DNA of 64,000 nt from Paenibacillus validus NBRC 15382 (GCF_004000985.1 NZ_BIMH01000010.1:1-64000), one strand, 5' to 3'. Positions 10,429 to 20,723 are shown, numbered from the stretch's first letter. The notes: a model not told the origin generated them from the sequence alone. A program made the numbers and translations.

Positions 10429-10746
10429 ATGATTTTGGCTACGGCCAACCAAGCTCCGGCAGGCATCGAAAGTTATTTGATGACCTATGGACCGCTCGTC
10501 CTAATGTTTGTTGTTTTGTATTTCCTGCTGATCCGTCCTCAACAAAAACGTCAGAAAACCCGCAACATGATGTTGAGCAGCGTGAAAAAAGGGGACAAAA
10601 TCGTTACGATTGGCGGTTTGCACGGCACTATCGTGGAGCTGACGGACGATACGATCGTCCTGCGCGTCAATGATGTGACGAAACTGACCTTCGAACGTTC
10701 GGCGATTAACGCGGTAACCCCGGCGCCTTCCGTTGAAGACAAGTAG
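10429..10746 (+). CDS. yajC: Preprotein translocase subunit YajC
   Basis: Encodes 105 aa with GGGAGGAAACG upstream. Membrane segment at residues ~18-38 (PLVLMFVVLYFLLIRPQQKRQK) followed by the conserved KKGDKIVTIGGLHGTIVEL. YajC associates with SecDF and supports protein translocation. Located 48 bp after tgt. Confidence 0.95.
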   Translation: MILATANQAPAGIESYLMTYGPLVLMFVVLYFLLIRPQQKRQKTRNMMLSSVKKGDKIVTIGGLHGTIVELTDDTIVLRVNDVTKLTFERSAINAVTPAPSVEDK

Positions 10747-10779
10747 TAGCGCGCACTGTTAAACAATTCCAGAGACAAG

Positions 10780-10832
10780 AAAGGCGTACTTTGCGCCAGA
10801 GAGCCATTCTCTGCCGCATGCACGCCTTTTTT
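10780..10832. terminator. Terminator after yajC
   Basis: AAAGGCGT pairs with ACGCCTTT, with an inner CAGAGA/TCTCTG hairpin, followed by TTTT. It ends the queA-tgt-yajC operon and faces the convergent gene at 10855. Confidence 0.8.
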
Positions 10833-10854
10833 GCGCAGCTGCCGGCTTATTCAC

Positions 10855-11214
10855 TTACTTCTTCACATTGACCCCGATCATGCCGCCGAGTGCGCCCATT
10901 ACGAGCACGATGCCGGAGAGGATCAGCAGTTCTTGCGTCAGCCCGCTGTCGTAGGCGAGAAAGCCGATCATCCACACAATAAGCGTATAGACCAGGCCGA
11001 GCAGCCCGCCGTGGTACCAACCTCTGGATTCGCACCGTTTGCCGGTGACGAAGCCTCCGATCAGCAACGACAGCCCGTGAATGAACAGCGTGGTCCGGAG
11101 CCAGGAGCTTTCGGACAAATCAGTGGCGAGCATAAGGAGCGAAGCAAGCAGCGTGCCGACTAAGGTGACGACAGTGGAATACGTCAATCCGGATAAGAGC
11201 GGCGAACGTTTCAT
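10855..11214 (-). CDS. TIGR04086/YrzE-family membrane protein
   Basis: Encodes 119 aa with four hydrophobic segments (~10-32, 40-60, 67-87, 92-112). The C-terminus GALGGMIGVNVKK and the position between yajC and a DUF421 gene match the YrzE/TIGR04086 family of Bacillales. Function unknown. Transcribed opposite to yajC. Confidence 0.75.
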   Translation of the reverse strand: MKRSPLLSGLTYSTVVTLVGTLLASLLMLATDLSESSWLRTTLFIHGLSLLIGGFVTGKRCESRGWYHGGLLGLVYTLIVWMIGFLAYDSGLTQELLILSGIVLVMGALGGMIGVNVKK

Positions 11215-11366
11215 AAGGATGGCAACCTCCCGATGGATTGGTTAGTCCCATTTTATGGGCTTGGCTATCAAAATAGTACAGGTCCCGTTACCAACATTTC
11301 TCCCGAATGAGGGTTCCTCTCCAAGGTCAAAATACCCATGGAACCGACTGCGGGGAGGAATGTCGC

Positions 11367-12050
11367 TTGGAGTTGTTGATCCTTTTTCTACGGACCATAC
11401 TGGTTTACATCATTGTGTTCTTGACGATGCGCATTATGGGTAAAAGGGAGATCGGCAAGCTGTCCGTTTTCGACCTCGTCATCTCGATCATGATCGCGGA
11501 AATCGCGGTATTCGTGGTCGAGGACGTCAGCAAACCGATGCTCGAAGGCATTCTGCCGATGGCGACGCTGGTGGTGATTCAATTGATTATCGCCTTCTTC
11601 TCGCTGAAGAGCGAGAAACTTCGCCGCTGGGTGGAAGGCAGCCCGGCCACCATTGTTGACAAAGGCAAGCTGGACCGTTCGGAGATGAAGCGTCAGCGCT
11701 ACAATCTGGACGATTTGCTGCTGCAGCTTCGCGAAAATAAAGTGATGAACCTGGCGGACGTGGAATTCGCCATTTTGGAACCTTCCGGAAAACTGACGGT
11801 CACCGAGAAAAGTTCCGATCCCCCATCTTCGCCGGGCGACGGCGATCGGAAGCCGGTCTTTCGCTACGAAGGCCTGCCGCTGCCGCTCATTATGGACGGA
11901 CGGGTACAGGACGAGAGTTTAACCAAGCTGGGCAAAACCCGGTTTTGGCTGAAGCGGGAACTGCAGTCGAGAGGGATTAACGACTTTAAAGATGTGTTCT
12001 TCTGCTCGGTCGACCATCGCGGCAAATGGTTTATCGATAAGAAGAGATAA
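11367..12050 (+). CDS. DUF421 (YetF-domain) membrane protein
   Basis: Encodes 227 aa. The TTG at 11367 is preferred: GGGGAGGAA lies six bases before it and the protein then starts directly with a membrane segment (MELLILFLRTILVYIIVFLT). The frame continues upstream but that part reads as non-coding. Three N-terminal helices include MGKREIGKLSVFDLVISIMIAEIAV, typical of the family. The cytoplasmic domain has RRWVEGSPATIVDKGKL and LLLQLRE and ends DVFFCSVDHRGKWFID. B. subtilis YrbG holds the same place next to spoVB. Molecular role not established. Confidence 0.85.
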   Translation: MELLILFLRTILVYIIVFLTMRIMGKREIGKLSVFDLVISIMIAEIAVFVVEDVSKPMLEGILPMATLVVIQLIIAFFSLKSEKLRRWVEGSPATIVDKGKLDRSEMKRQRYNLDDLLLQLRENKVMNLADVEFAILEPSGKLTVTEKSSDPPSSPGDGDRKPVFRYEGLPLPLIMDGRVQDESLTKLGKTRFWLKRELQSRGINDFKDVFFCSVDHRGKWFIDKKR

Positions 12051-12069
12051 CGAGGGACGCTTAGTACGC

Positions 12070-13644
12070 TTATTTGACGAAACGCTTGCCGAGCCAGATC
12101 ATGCGGAACAAGTCGTCGCGTTCGATCAGGCGGGTAACCAACGCGAGCAGCACGTACAGCGTCATGCCCGTGCAGCAGGAGGCCAGAAATCGCAGCAGGC
12201 CGTCGTCGATCCAGGACGAGTGCATAACCACGGTGCTGGCCCAGCCTGTGCCCGCCATGCATACCCCGACCTTGAGAAAGTCGCCTGACACCATCCGGAA
12301 TTTCAGCAGCTTGACAACGCTGTGACCGTGAAGAATCGTCACGAGCATAATATTGACGGTAATGGCGACAATCGCACCCAGAATACCGAATTCGGGACGG
12401 CTCGCCAGCACATAAATCAACGAGAGCTTGACTGCGGAGCCGATCAGCGTATTGACGAGCGCCGCTCCGGGTTTGTCCAGCGCCTGCAGAGCGGCTTGAA
12501 GCGGAGCTTGAAAGTAGATGAACAAGGCGGCCGGAGCCATCATTCTCAGCATCGAGGCGATGCCGGGCTGGGCATACATGTATGCGCAGATCGGTTCCGC
12601 GAGCACATACATCAGAACGGCGAACGGTGCGCCCGTGACGAGAGCCAGCTTGAGCGACTGGCGCAGGCGCATATGGATCGTCTTCATATCGCCGCGCGCC
12701 GCGGCTTCCGAAAGCGAAGGAACGAGAGAGACGGCAAGCGAGTATGTCAACGCGCCCGGCAGCATGAGCACGGGAATGATCATCCCCTGCAGAGCGCCGT
12801 ACTGCGCCGTTGCGACCGTCGTAGCAAGGCCGGCAAGCGCCAGGCTTTGCACGATCAGAATCGATTCAAGGAAGTAAGAACCCGAGCCGATGAGCTTGCT
12901 CCCCGTTACCGGGAGCGCCAGCTTAAGCAGCTGTTTCAGGTTGGTCATGCGGGACAGACGGCGGGTTGTCCCGATTTGGGCGCGAATCGGTCCTCTTTCG
13001 GGAGTCAGACGCTCTCTTTTGTACAGAAACACAAGCACGAGCGTGGCGCAAATTTCCCCGGCCAGTACGCCGGCCATCGCTCCCGCCGCCGCATAGGCGA
13101 GGCCGTAGGGCAGCATGGCATAGGCGAACGCCAGTACGGCCACGATGCGGACGAGCGTTTCCATCACCTGCGAAACGGCGGTCGGAATCATGTTCTGCCG
13201 CCCTTGAAAGTAACCGCGGAGCACGGAGGATACGGCAACAAGCGGCACGATAGGCGTCATGCATAGAAACGTATAGTACACTCTCGGGTCGGTGAACAAA
13301 TGATCGGTAATCCAGCGGGCCCCTATATAAATGACCCCTGTGAAAAAGAGACCTAACACGGTGGCGACGGCAAGCGCGATGCGAAAAATACTTTTCACCC
13401 GGGCTTCATTGCCCTCGGCTTCGGCAGCGGCTACAAGCTTGGCCACCGCAACCGGAATGCCGCCCGTGACGATCGTTAGAATGACAATGAGAAAAGGCCA
13501 TCCCATCTGGTATAACCCGATGCCTTCGGGCCCGATGACCCGCGGCAGCGTCATACGCGGGATGAAGCCCAGAATGCGGTTGATAATACCGGCAGCGAGA
13601 AGAATCATCGTCCCTTTGATAAATGATTGTTTGGTCAATGCCAT
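12070..13644 (-). CDS. spoVB: Stage V sporulation protein B, MOP-superfamily flippase
   Basis: Encodes 524 aa. The ATG at 13644 (MALTKQSFIKGTMILLAAG) matches SpoVB starts; a GTG five codons upstream is less likely. About 14 transmembrane helices of the polysaccharide-transporter fold. In B. subtilis SpoVB is needed for spore cortex synthesis and is a lipid-II flippase candidate. Motifs: RILGFIPRMTLPRVIGPEGIG and LRGYFQGRQNMIPTA. The gene faces the DUF421 gene with only 19 bp between stops. Confidence 0.92.
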   Translation of the reverse strand: MALTKQSFIKGTMILLAAGIINRILGFIPRMTLPRVIGPEGIGLYQMGWPFLIVILTIVTGGIPVAVAKLVAAAEAEGNEARVKSIFRIALAVATVLGLFFTGVIYIGARWITDHLFTDPRVYYTFLCMTPIVPLVAVSSVLRGYFQGRQNMIPTAVSQVMETLVRIVAVLAFAYAMLPYGLAYAAAGAMAGVLAGEICATLVLVFLYKRERLTPERGPIRAQIGTTRRLSRMTNLKQLLKLALPVTGSKLIGSGSYFLESILIVQSLALAGLATTVATAQYGALQGMIIPVLMLPGALTYSLAVSLVPSLSEAAARGDMKTIHMRLRQSLKLALVTGAPFAVLMYVLAEPICAYMYAQPGIASMLRMMAPAALFIYFQAPLQAALQALDKPGAALVNTLIGSAVKLSLIYVLASRPEFGILGAIVAITVNIMLVTILHGHSVVKLLKFRMVSGDFLKVGVCMAGTGWASTVVMHSSWIDDGLLRFLASCCTGMTLYVLLALVTRLIERDDLFRMIWLGKRFVK

Positions 13645-13808
13645 AACCTCTTTTCCCACGTCGGTTTATTTATTAATGGATATGCCGGACCTGTCCGGGC
13701 GCATGCACACATTTTTATACAAGCCCTGTAGGAGACGAAGAAGGAAATAAGCGTTGCACAGCGAATTACATACAACATGAGCAGGCTGCGCACCGGGAGG
13801 GGTTATGG

Positions 13809-14405
13809 ATGACAGACGGCAAGCAATATGAGGATCGCAGCGCCGGGACGAACCCGGAATCGCCTGAATCGCCGGATATCGAACCGGATCGTTCGATGGA
13901 GAAGCCTGAGGAGAATCGCGATATCGGCAAGGACCAGGAAGTTCCGTATATGGAGCTGTTCTATTCCCAGGAGACGGCGGCCGCGACATCGGTTAAAGAT
14001 GCGCAGGAGCTGACGGCCGGGACGGCGGAGGCGGCTGCGGAGCCGGAGCCAGCTCCGGGAGACCCCGGAATCGGCGTGGCTGCGGGCGCGGAGGAAGAGC
14101 TTGCCGGACCGCCGGCCGGGACGCGTGAAGACGGCTATGCCGAAGACGACCCGGCGGCAGAGATGGACGAGAACGAGCTTAACCTGATGATCGAGGATCT
14201 TTGCAAAAGCAAGGCGCAGGAGTTTCGGATGCTGGGCTATGAGCATGTGACCGGGCAAGAAGTTTGGGAGTGCGTCAGCGATAAGTATCAGAAGCAAGGC
14301 GTGCCGCCGCTGCACCGGATCGTCAATGATATTTTGTCGTTAAAAGTCACTTCGTTTATGAATTGGATGACGATGAGCATATACAAAGACTCCCGTTTCC
14401 GGTAG
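13809..14405 (+). CDS. comN: ComN-type post-transcriptional regulator with long acidic N-terminal extension
   Basis: Encodes 198 aa with GGGAGGGG seven bases upstream. The last ~80 residues (LMIEDLCKSKAQEFRMLGY... WECVSDKYQKQG... LSLKVTSFMNWMTMSIYK) match ComN/YrzD, which acts post-transcriptionally on comER/comE in B. subtilis and localises to the septum and poles. The first ~115 residues are Glu/Pro/Ala-rich, low-complexity and absent from the ~98-aa B. subtilis protein. Position between spoVB and secD is as in B. subtilis. Confidence 0.8.
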   Translation: MTDGKQYEDRSAGTNPESPESPDIEPDRSMEKPEENRDIGKDQEVPYMELFYSQETAAATSVKDAQELTAGTAEAAAEPEPAPGDPGIGVAAGAEEELAGPPAGTREDGYAEDDPAAEMDENELNLMIEDLCKSKAQEFRMLGYEHVTGQEVWECVSDKYQKQGVPPLHRIVNDILSLKVTSFMNWMTMSIYKDSRFR

Positions 14406-14417
14406 CGGGAGTCTTTT
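14388..14417 (+). terminator. Terminator overlapping the comN stop
   Basis: GACTCCCG pairs perfectly with CGGGAGTC, followed by TTTT. The 5' arm lies inside the last codons of comN. Confidence 0.85.
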
Positions 14418-14476
14418 GCTGATTTCCAGGCTTTCCGCATCCGCCTTGAGATAAGAGGCGTACCCGAGTTTTCCGG

Positions 14477-14497
14477 GGCCCGTTTAACGGGCTTTTT
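14477..14497 (+). terminator. Second terminator before secD
   Basis: GCCCGTT pairs with AACGGGC, followed by TTTTT. With the preceding hairpin it forms a tandem terminator isolating secD from comN. Confidence 0.7.
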
Positions 14498-14513
14498 GGC
14501 GATCGATGGCAAA

Positions 14514-14542
14514 TTGACTCGATTTTCGCAGGTGGGTATAAT
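14514..14542 (+). promoter_or_regulatory. Vegetative promoter of secDF
   Basis: TTGACT, a 17-bp spacer and TATAAT (14537-14542) lie 30 bp before the secD ATG and directly after the tandem terminators. Confidence 0.8.
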
Positions 14543-14571
14543 AGGACTATTGAGGGTGGAAGGAGATCGTT

Positions 14572-15804
14572 ATGGACATCAAACGCATCGTCGCATTTGT
14601 CGCGATAGTTCTGATCGTATTTGCATCGGTTGGAGTGACGAGCCCGCAGCTGGTGAAGAACATCAAGCTCGGTCTCGACTTGAAAGGCGGATTTGAGATT
14701 TTGTATGTAGCGGAGCCGATCGAGGCCGGGAAGCCGGTAACGAGAGAGTCTCTTAACCAAACGGCGCTCAGCCTGGAGCAGCGCGCGAACGCTTTGGGCG
14801 TTACGGAGCCGGAGGTTACAACTGAAGGATCCGACAGGATTCGCGTTAAATTTCCAGGGGTCAGCAATGAAGAAGAAGTGCGCAAGGTGATTAAAGAGCC
14901 GGCGCAGCTCACTTTCCGGGGTCCGGACGGAACGAAGGAATTGATCGGAAGCGACTTCGTCGAGAACGCGGCCAAAGTCCAGTTCGACCAAACGAACCGG
15001 GCTATGATTCAAATCGAGGTTAAAGACAAAGAGAAATTCCGCAAGGTTACCGAGAAGCTGCTCGGTCAACCGATGTCGATTTATTTGGACGAAACGCCGC
15101 TTTCCTCTCCGATCGTGCAGCAGGTGCTGACGGACGGCAAAGCGACGATTACCGGTAACTTTACATTCGACGAAGCGAAGAAACTGGCCGATACGATTAA
15201 TTTGGGTGCGCTTCCGCTGAAGCTCACCGAGAAATATACACAAAGCGTAGGCGCTTCGCTTGGCCAGCTGTCGCTGCAGGAGACGGTGAAGGCGGGGCTT
15301 GTCGGCTCAGTTCTCATCTTGTTGTTTATGCTCTTCTTTTACCGGATTCCGGGCTTGGTCGCCTCGATTACGATTATTACATACGCCTGGCTGCTGCTGC
15401 TCGTATTCAATCTGATTCATGCGACCTTGACGCTTCCCGGCATCGCAGCCTTCATCCTGGGGATCGGGATGGCGGTCGACGCCAATATCATTACGGCCGA
15501 GCGGATCAAAGAAGAAATCCGCAGCGGCAAAAGCATCTTGTCCTCGCTGAAATCGGGCTCGAAGCATTCCTTCCGGACGATCATGGATGCGAACATTACG
15601 AATATTATTGCCGGCGCCGTCCTTTTTTACATCGGGAACGGAGCCATTCGGGGCTTTGCGCTGACGAATATGCTGAGCATCGCCTTGAGTGTCGTAACGA
15701 ACGTCTTCCTTGCGCGGTTCCTGCTCGTCTTGCTGATTCGCGCCAACGTATTTAAAAAGCCTACTTACTATGGCGTAAAGGAGTCGGAAATTCGTGCCCT
15801 TTAA
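14572..15804 (+). CDS. secD: Protein translocase subunit SecD
   Basis: Encodes 410 aa. An RND-type membrane partner of SecYEG that uses proton motive force to complete export. N-terminal helix (8-26), the signature KLGLDLKGGFEILY near 32-45, an extracellular P1-like domain (~45-225), then five helices with GIGMAVDANIITAERIKEE. Shorter than Gram-negative SecD (~600) but normal for Bacillota. Separate from secF, whereas B. subtilis has a SecDF fusion. Confidence 0.95.
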   Translation: MDIKRIVAFVAIVLIVFASVGVTSPQLVKNIKLGLDLKGGFEILYVAEPIEAGKPVTRESLNQTALSLEQRANALGVTEPEVTTEGSDRIRVKFPGVSNEEEVRKVIKEPAQLTFRGPDGTKELIGSDFVENAAKVQFDQTNRAMIQIEVKDKEKFRKVTEKLLGQPMSIYLDETPLSSPIVQQVLTDGKATITGNFTFDEAKKLADTINLGALPLKLTEKYTQSVGASLGQLSLQETVKAGLVGSVLILLFMLFFYRIPGLVASITIITYAWLLLLVFNLIHATLTLPGIAAFILGIGMAVDANIITAERIKEEIRSGKSILSSLKSGSKHSFRTIMDANITNIIAGAVLFYIGNGAIRGFALTNMLSIALSVVTNVFLARFLLVLLIRANVFKKPTYYGVKESEIRAL

Positions 15805-16717
15805 AAACAACTCTGCATTTAAAAATTATTTTGACTTTGTCAAAAACCGGAAATATTTTTATATCGCTTCCCTGATTATTTGCGCGCTGGGCGCATGCAT
15901 GCTGATGTTTAAGGGGTTGAATTACGGTGTCGATTTCCGGGCCGGCACCTCGATGGATATATCGGCCAGCCAATCGATCGATCGGGCGAAAGCGGAAGAA
16001 CTGCTCAAGTCGAACGGTACCGAGCCGGCCATCCTGACCCTTGGCGGAGACAATAACAACCGGTTGTCCGTCCGGTTTAACGACATTCTGACCGACGATA
16101 CGGTGAAGAAGATTAAGGAGAGCTTTGTGGCCGTTTACGGCAGCGACGTCTCGCAAGAAGTAAACACCGTCACGCCGGATATGGCGATCGAGCAGAAGAA
16201 CAAAGCGCTCTTCGCGATTGGCGCGGCCAGCCTTGCGATTTGTTTGTATGTGACCATACGGTTCGAATGGCGGTTCGCGATCGCTTCGATCATTGCGATT
16301 CTGCACGATGCGTTTGTGGTTATCAGCTTCTTCGCGATCTTCCGTTTTGAAGTGAATCTGCCGTTTATGGCGGCGATTTTGACTACGATCGGGTATTCGA
16401 TTAACGATAAAATCGTAATTTTCGACCGCGTCCGGGAAAACCTCCGCTTTGCCAAGCTGAAATCGACCGAAGACGTGGCCGGTCTGTTGAACGACAGTAT
16501 TTGGCAAACGATGAAACGGAACATCAATACCGTTATTACCGTCTTGATTGCCGCGGTGTGTTTGCTCGTTCTCGGCAGCCCGGCGATCAAGCTGTTCGCC
16601 CTTGCGAAAATTATCGGCTTGACGAGCGGCGCTTACTCTTCGGTCTGTATCGCCGGACCGCTGTGGTATGAATTAAAAAACAAAGCTGTCGGATCCAAGA
16701 AGAAAGCCGCCGCGTAA
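15794..16717 (+). CDS. secF: Protein translocase subunit SecF
   Basis: Encodes 307 aa from a GTG at 15794 that overlaps the end of secD by 11 bp, implying coupled translation. First helix at ~18-35, then LNYGVDFRAGTSMDI, and the membrane signature TTIGYSINDKIVIFDRVREN. C-terminus Lys/Ala rich. Partner of SecD in the export accessory complex. Confidence 0.95.
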   Translation: MPFKNNSAFKNYFDFVKNRKYFYIASLIICALGACMLMFKGLNYGVDFRAGTSMDISASQSIDRAKAEELLKSNGTEPAILTLGGDNNNRLSVRFNDILTDDTVKKIKESFVAVYGSDVSQEVNTVTPDMAIEQKNKALFAIGAASLAICLYVTIRFEWRFAIASIIAILHDAFVVISFFAIFRFEVNLPFMAAILTTIGYSINDKIVIFDRVRENLRFAKLKSTEDVAGLLNDSIWQTMKRNINTVITVLIAAVCLLVLGSPAIKLFALAKIIGLTSGAYSSVCIAGPLWYELKNKAVGSKKKAAA

Positions 16718-16728
16718 GCAATGCCATG

Positions 16729-16767
16729 GCCGCCGCAACAAGGCAATATGCGGCGGCTTCGCCCTTT
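16729..16767 (+). terminator. Terminator after secF
   Basis: GCCGCCGCA pairs with TGCGGCGGC, followed after a few bases by a short T-rich run (CCCTTTTAT). Confidence 0.6.
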
Positions 16768-16828
16768 TATCCGGTACATATTTCTTGTCTTTCATCGAAC
16801 GATAATCACTTTCATGGAGGAGTGCCCC

Positions 16829-17734
16829 ATGACGGAGGAACATAAGAAACGAGCTGCAATCGGCCTGTGGGTCGGAATCGGGGTTAATCTGGGATTAACG
16901 GTGTTGAAAGGCGTCGCCGGAATGACGACGCACAGCAAGGCGCTCCTGGCGGACGCCTTGCATTCGGCATCGGATACGGCCGGCGCCATCGCCGGAATCC
17001 GCGGACATCGCGCGGGCGGTCCGATCGTTTCGATCCTTTTATCCGTGCTTGCGACGGTGATCGGTGTAGAGATCGTTATCGCCACCGTGAAATCTTTAAG
17101 TCAAGAAGCTCCGCAAGCGCCGGACCGGCTGGCGTTCGTCATTATCGCTTTATCCATTGTCATTAAAGAAGCGATGTTTCAATATCAATACAGGGTTGGC
17201 AAAAAAATCGGGAGCCAGGCGGTGATCGCGAGAGCCTGGGAACACCGTTCCGACATTTACTCGTCCATCGTCGCTTTCATCGGCATTGGGGGAGCGATGC
17301 TCGGCCATTACATAGGGATGCCTTTGCTGTATTATTTGGACCCGATTGCCGGACTGCTCATTGCGGTGCTGGTGATGCGCCTGGCCTACCGCTATATGAT
17401 GGAAGCGGTGCAACATTCGACCGACCGCGTGCTGCGCCAGGAAGATTCGCGCGAACTGTTCGATACGGTGCAGCGGGTGAAGGGGGTCATTTCCATCGAC
17501 GATTTGCAGGCGAAAGAACACGGGCATTACGTAATCGTCGATATGAAGATCAGCGTCAATCCGAGAATTACGATTCTTGAAGGACATGAGATAGCAAAGA
17601 CAGTGAAACAAACGTTAATGAAACGGTTCATCCACGTATCGGACGTTTGCGTGCAGGTTAATCCGTACGATCCGGGCTATCCGTACAAGAGCACGGATGC
17701 CGGGCACGATGACATGCCGACGCTGCTTCATTAA
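16829..17734 (+). CDS. Cation diffusion facilitator family transporter
   Basis: Encodes 301 aa. The ATG at 16829 follows GGAGGAG and gives MTEEHKKRAAIGLWVGIG; longer in-frame starts lack a site. Six predicted helices. The metal-site pattern HSxxD in helix 2 appears as ALLADALHSASDTAGAIAG, and the second site as ARAWEHRSDIYSS (HxxxD). The C-terminal cytoplasmic domain (~210-290) is the ferredoxin-like regulatory fold. Exports divalent metals (Zn, Mn or Fe), and specificity cannot be read from sequence alone. It precedes recJ by 26 bp. Confidence 0.9.
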   Translation: MTEEHKKRAAIGLWVGIGVNLGLTVLKGVAGMTTHSKALLADALHSASDTAGAIAGIRGHRAGGPIVSILLSVLATVIGVEIVIATVKSLSQEAPQAPDRLAFVIIALSIVIKEAMFQYQYRVGKKIGSQAVIARAWEHRSDIYSSIVAFIGIGGAMLGHYIGMPLLYYLDPIAGLLIAVLVMRLAYRYMMEAVQHSTDRVLRQEDSRELFDTVQRVKGVISIDDLQAKEHGHYVIVDMKISVNPRITILEGHEIAKTVKQTLMKRFIHVSDVCVQVNPYDPGYPYKSTDAGHDDMPTLLH

Positions 17735-17760
17735 CGGAGGGATAGGGAGGAACAGCCCGT

Positions 17761-20214
17761 ATGCTTCAGGCTAAAGCAAGATGGAACGTCGGTAAACTGG
17801 AAGAGGAGCAAGCTCAGACGATTGCGCAAAGCTTACAGCTGTCTCCGCTGCTCTCGCGTTTGCTGGCGGTTCGGGGGATAACCGACATCGAACATGCGGC
17901 TGAGTATTTACATGGCGGGACGGATCGCACTCATGATCCGTTTCTTCTGGACGGCATGGACCGGGCTGTGGAGCGGATACGCCGCGCTATTCGCGATGGC
18001 GAGAAGATTCGGGTTTACGGCGATTACGATGCGGACGGCGTGAGCAGCACGTCGCTGATGGTGCACTTGCTGAACCAGCTCGATTGTTCGTTCGATACGT
18101 ATATCCCGCACCGTGTTCATGAAGGATACGGCTTGAATAAGGCTGCCCTGGATGCGGCAAAGGCGCAGGGAATCGGCTTGATCGTGACCGTAGACACCGG
18201 TATTAGCGCCGTCGAGCAGGTGGCTTATGCCGCATCGCTCGGCATCGATATCATCGTCACCGATCATCATGAGCCGCCCGAGCAGCTGCCGGCCGCTTAT
18301 GCGCTGGTCAATCCGAAGAAGCCGGATTGTCCGTACCCGTATAAGCATCTGGCCGGGGTCGGGGTCGCTTTCAAGCTCGCGCAAGCGCTGCTCGGCCGTC
18401 TGCCGGAGGAACTGCTCGAATACGTGGCGATCGGCACCATCGCCGATTTAATGCCGCTAACCGGCGAGAACCGGATCATGGTGAAGCAAGGGCTGGAGCG
18501 TATGCGAGCGACTTCCTGTGCCGGCATTCGCGCACTGCTGGGCGTCGCCGGCGTCGCGGTCAAGGAAGTAAACTCGACGCATATCGGGTTCTCGCTTGCG
18601 CCCCGCATCAATGCGAGCGGCAGGCTGCTCAGCGCCGATGCGGCCGTTCAACTGCTGACTACCACGAACGAGCAGGAGGCCGAGCAGCTGGCGAACGAGC
18701 TGGATCAGCTCAACAAGGAGCGTCAGCGCATCGTTGACGACATGACGAAGCAGGCCGTCGCCATGGTAGAGGAGCTTATAGCAGCGGCCGGAGAATTGCC
18801 CAAAGCGATCGTGCTTGCCCAAGAAGGCTGGAACGTCGGCGTCATCGGCATCGTGGCTTCGAAGATGGTCGACCGTTACTACAGGCCGACGATCATTCTC
18901 GGCATCGATAAGGAAACCGGTATGGCCAAAGGATCGGCGCGGTCGATCGCGGGCTTCGATATGTACCGGGCTTTGACGCACTGCGACGATCTGATGGATC
19001 ATTTCGGCGGGCATCAGATGGCTGCGGGAATGACGCTGGAAGCCGGAAATTTACCGGAACTGGGCGAGCGGTTGTGCAAACTGGCGGCAGAGTGGCTGAC
19101 TGCGGAGGATTACATGCCGCTGCTGCATGCCGACCTTGTTTGCGATTTTGAAGATATTAACCTGGAGAACATTCGCCAGCTGGAGCAGCTCGGTCCGTTC
19201 GGCGCAGGCAATCCGTCTCCCCGTTTGTTGTTCACGGGGCTTGCCTTGAATGAGATGCGTACGATCGGGAAGGAGCATCAGCATTTGAAGCTGTCGCTGC
19301 AAAGCGGCGCCCGTGAATCGGCGGCTGCGGTGGAAGCGGTCGGCTTTGGGAAAGGGTCGCTGTCGGAATGGATTTCCCCGGCGTCCGCCACCCTGGATGT
19401 GCTCGGCGAGCTGTCGGTCAACGAATGGAACGGCGTCCGGCGTCCGCAAATTATGATTCAGGATTTGAGAGTGCCGACCGTTCAGCTGTTCGATTGGCGG
19501 GGTGCGGCCAAGCCTGAACGTAAAGTAGCCGAGCTGCTGGAGAAACTGAAGCGTAAACCCGCGCAGGCGGCGTCCGGCAATTGGCCGGCTGCGGTCGTTT
19601 CGTTCGGCAGTTCGCTGCCCGAAGCTTTGAAGCCGTTCAGCGCGGATACGGCGTTGTGGACGGTCGACATCTCAGCCAGATTTCACCCGCAGAACGAGCT
19701 TGCGCGCAAGTTCTCTATATCCGAAGCGCGCGATATCGTCCTGTTCTCGATTCCCGATACGATGGAACAAATCGAAGCGCTCGGCTCGCAAGCCGGCGCG
19801 GTCGAGCGATATTACGCCGTGTACGGCGATACGGACAGCGACCGGCAGGCCGGTGTCATGCCAGGCCGGGATATGTTCAAGACGGTGTACGGCGCCGCAG
19901 TGTGGCTGGAGAAGAACGAAACGCCGCGCACCGGTTATTGCCAGGCGATCGCCAAACGAGCCGGGCTTTCGCCCGCGCTCGTCCGGTTTATGATGGAGGT
20001 CTTCGCTGAGCTTGGACTGGCCGAACCGACGGCCGACGGTTACCGCTTAGTCCCATCGGCGACGAAGAAAGATTTATCCGCCTCCTTGTTGTACCGCGCG
20101 CGGATGAAGCGTCCGGACGTGGAGCAAGCGATGCTGTACTCATCCGCTAAAGAATTGTTGGATAAATTAATGGAATACCAACCGAGAGAAACCTTATTGG
20201 AGGAAATTGTATGA
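17761..20214 (+). CDS. recJ: Single-stranded-DNA-specific exonuclease RecJ
   Basis: Encodes 817 aa, like the long Bacillota RecJ. 5'-3' ssDNA exonuclease in recombination and mismatch repair. DHH motifs: [16 protein letters not shown] (~84-98), [23 protein letters not shown], then [11 protein letters not shown] of the DHHA1 part and an OB domain ([15 protein letters not shown]). The C-terminal ~250 residues are the RecJ accessory domain of Bacillota. Its stop overlaps the apt start by four bases. Confidence 0.96.
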   Translation: MLQAKARWNVGKLEEEQAQTIAQSLQLSPLLSRLLAVRGITDIEHAAEYLHGGTDRTHDPFLLDGMDRAVERIRRAIRDGEKIRVYGDYDADGVSSTSLMVHLLNQLDCSFDTYIPHRVHEGYGLNKAALDAAKAQGIGLIVTVDTGISAVEQVAYAASLGIDIIVTDHHEPPEQLPAAYALVNPKKPDCPYPYKHLAGVGVAFKLAQALLGRLPEELLEYVAIGTIADLMPLTGENRIMVKQGLERMRATSCAGIRALLGVAGVAVKEVNSTHIGFSLAPRINASGRLLSADAAVQLLTTTNEQEAEQLANELDQLNKERQRIVDDMTKQAVAMVEELIAAAGELPKAIVLAQEGWNVGVIGIVASKMVDRYYRPTIILGIDKETGMAKGSARSIAGFDMYRALTHCDDLMDHFGGHQMAAGMTLEAGNLPELGERLCKLAAEWLTAEDYMPLLHADLVCDFEDINLENIRQLEQLGPFGAGNPSPRLLFTGLALNEMRTIGKEHQHLKLSLQSGARESAAAVEAVGFGKGSLSEWISPASATLDVLGELSVNEWNGVRRPQIMIQDLRVPTVQLFDWRGAAKPERKVAELLEKLKRKPAQAASGNWPAAVVSFGSSLPEALKPFSADTALWTVDISARFHPQNELARKFSISEARDIVLFSIPDTMEQIEALGSQAGAVERYYAVYGDTDSDRQAGVMPGRDMFKTVYGAAVWLEKNETPRTGYCQAIAKRAGLSPALVRFMMEVFAELGLAEPTADGYRLVPSATKKDLSASLLYRARMKRPDVEQAMLYSSAKELLDKLMEYQPRETLLEEIV

Positions 20215-20723
20215 ATTTCAAAGATTATATCCGGGTTATTAATGATTTCCCGCAGCCTGGCATCAGCTTTAAGGACATTACGACGTTATTGAAGAACGGC
20301 CAGGCTTATCGAGAGGTCATTGGGCAGCTGACCGAGCGTTTGCAGGGCAAACAAATCGATCTGATCGCAGGGCCTGAAGCCCGCGGCTTCGTTATCGGAG
20401 CGCCGCTCGCGATTGCGCTTGGCGTCGGCTTCGTGCCGATCCGCAAAAGCGGTAAACTGCCCGGTGAAACGATTGAAGCCGATTATGCGCTCGAATACGG
20501 CAAAGATAAGCTGGCGATGCATAAAGACGCTATTGCGCCTGGGCAAAAAGTGTTGATCGCCGATGATCTGCTCGCTACGGGCGGCACAATCGCGACCTCG
20601 ATCAATTTGGTGAAGCAGTTGGGCGGAGAAGTGGTAGGGGCAGCGTTTCTGATCGAGCTGCTCGAACTGAACGGTAGAGAAAAACTGGACGGTGCGGAAA
20701 TATTTTCACTCATCCAATATTAA
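20211..20723 (+). CDS. apt: Adenine phosphoribosyltransferase
   Basis: Encodes 170 aa. Purine salvage: adenine + PRPP gives AMP. Motifs: [25 protein letters not shown], and the PRPP loop [17 protein letters not shown]. Coupled to recJ through an ATGA overlap. recJ-apt-relA order is conserved in Bacillota. Confidence 0.97.
   Translation: MNFKDYIRVINDFPQPGISFKDITTLLKNGQAYREVIGQLTERLQGKQIDLIAGPEARGFVIGAPLAIALGVGFVPIRKSGKLPGETIEADYALEYGKDKLAMHKDAIAPGQKVLIADDLLATGGTIATSINLVKQLGGEVVGAAFLIELLELNGREKLDGAEIFSLIQY

Noticed and set aside
12322-13266. 314-codon plus-strand frame opposite spoVB
   Set aside because: Arg/His/Gln-rich with no hydrophobic core; spoVB on the minus strand has clear transmembrane organisation.
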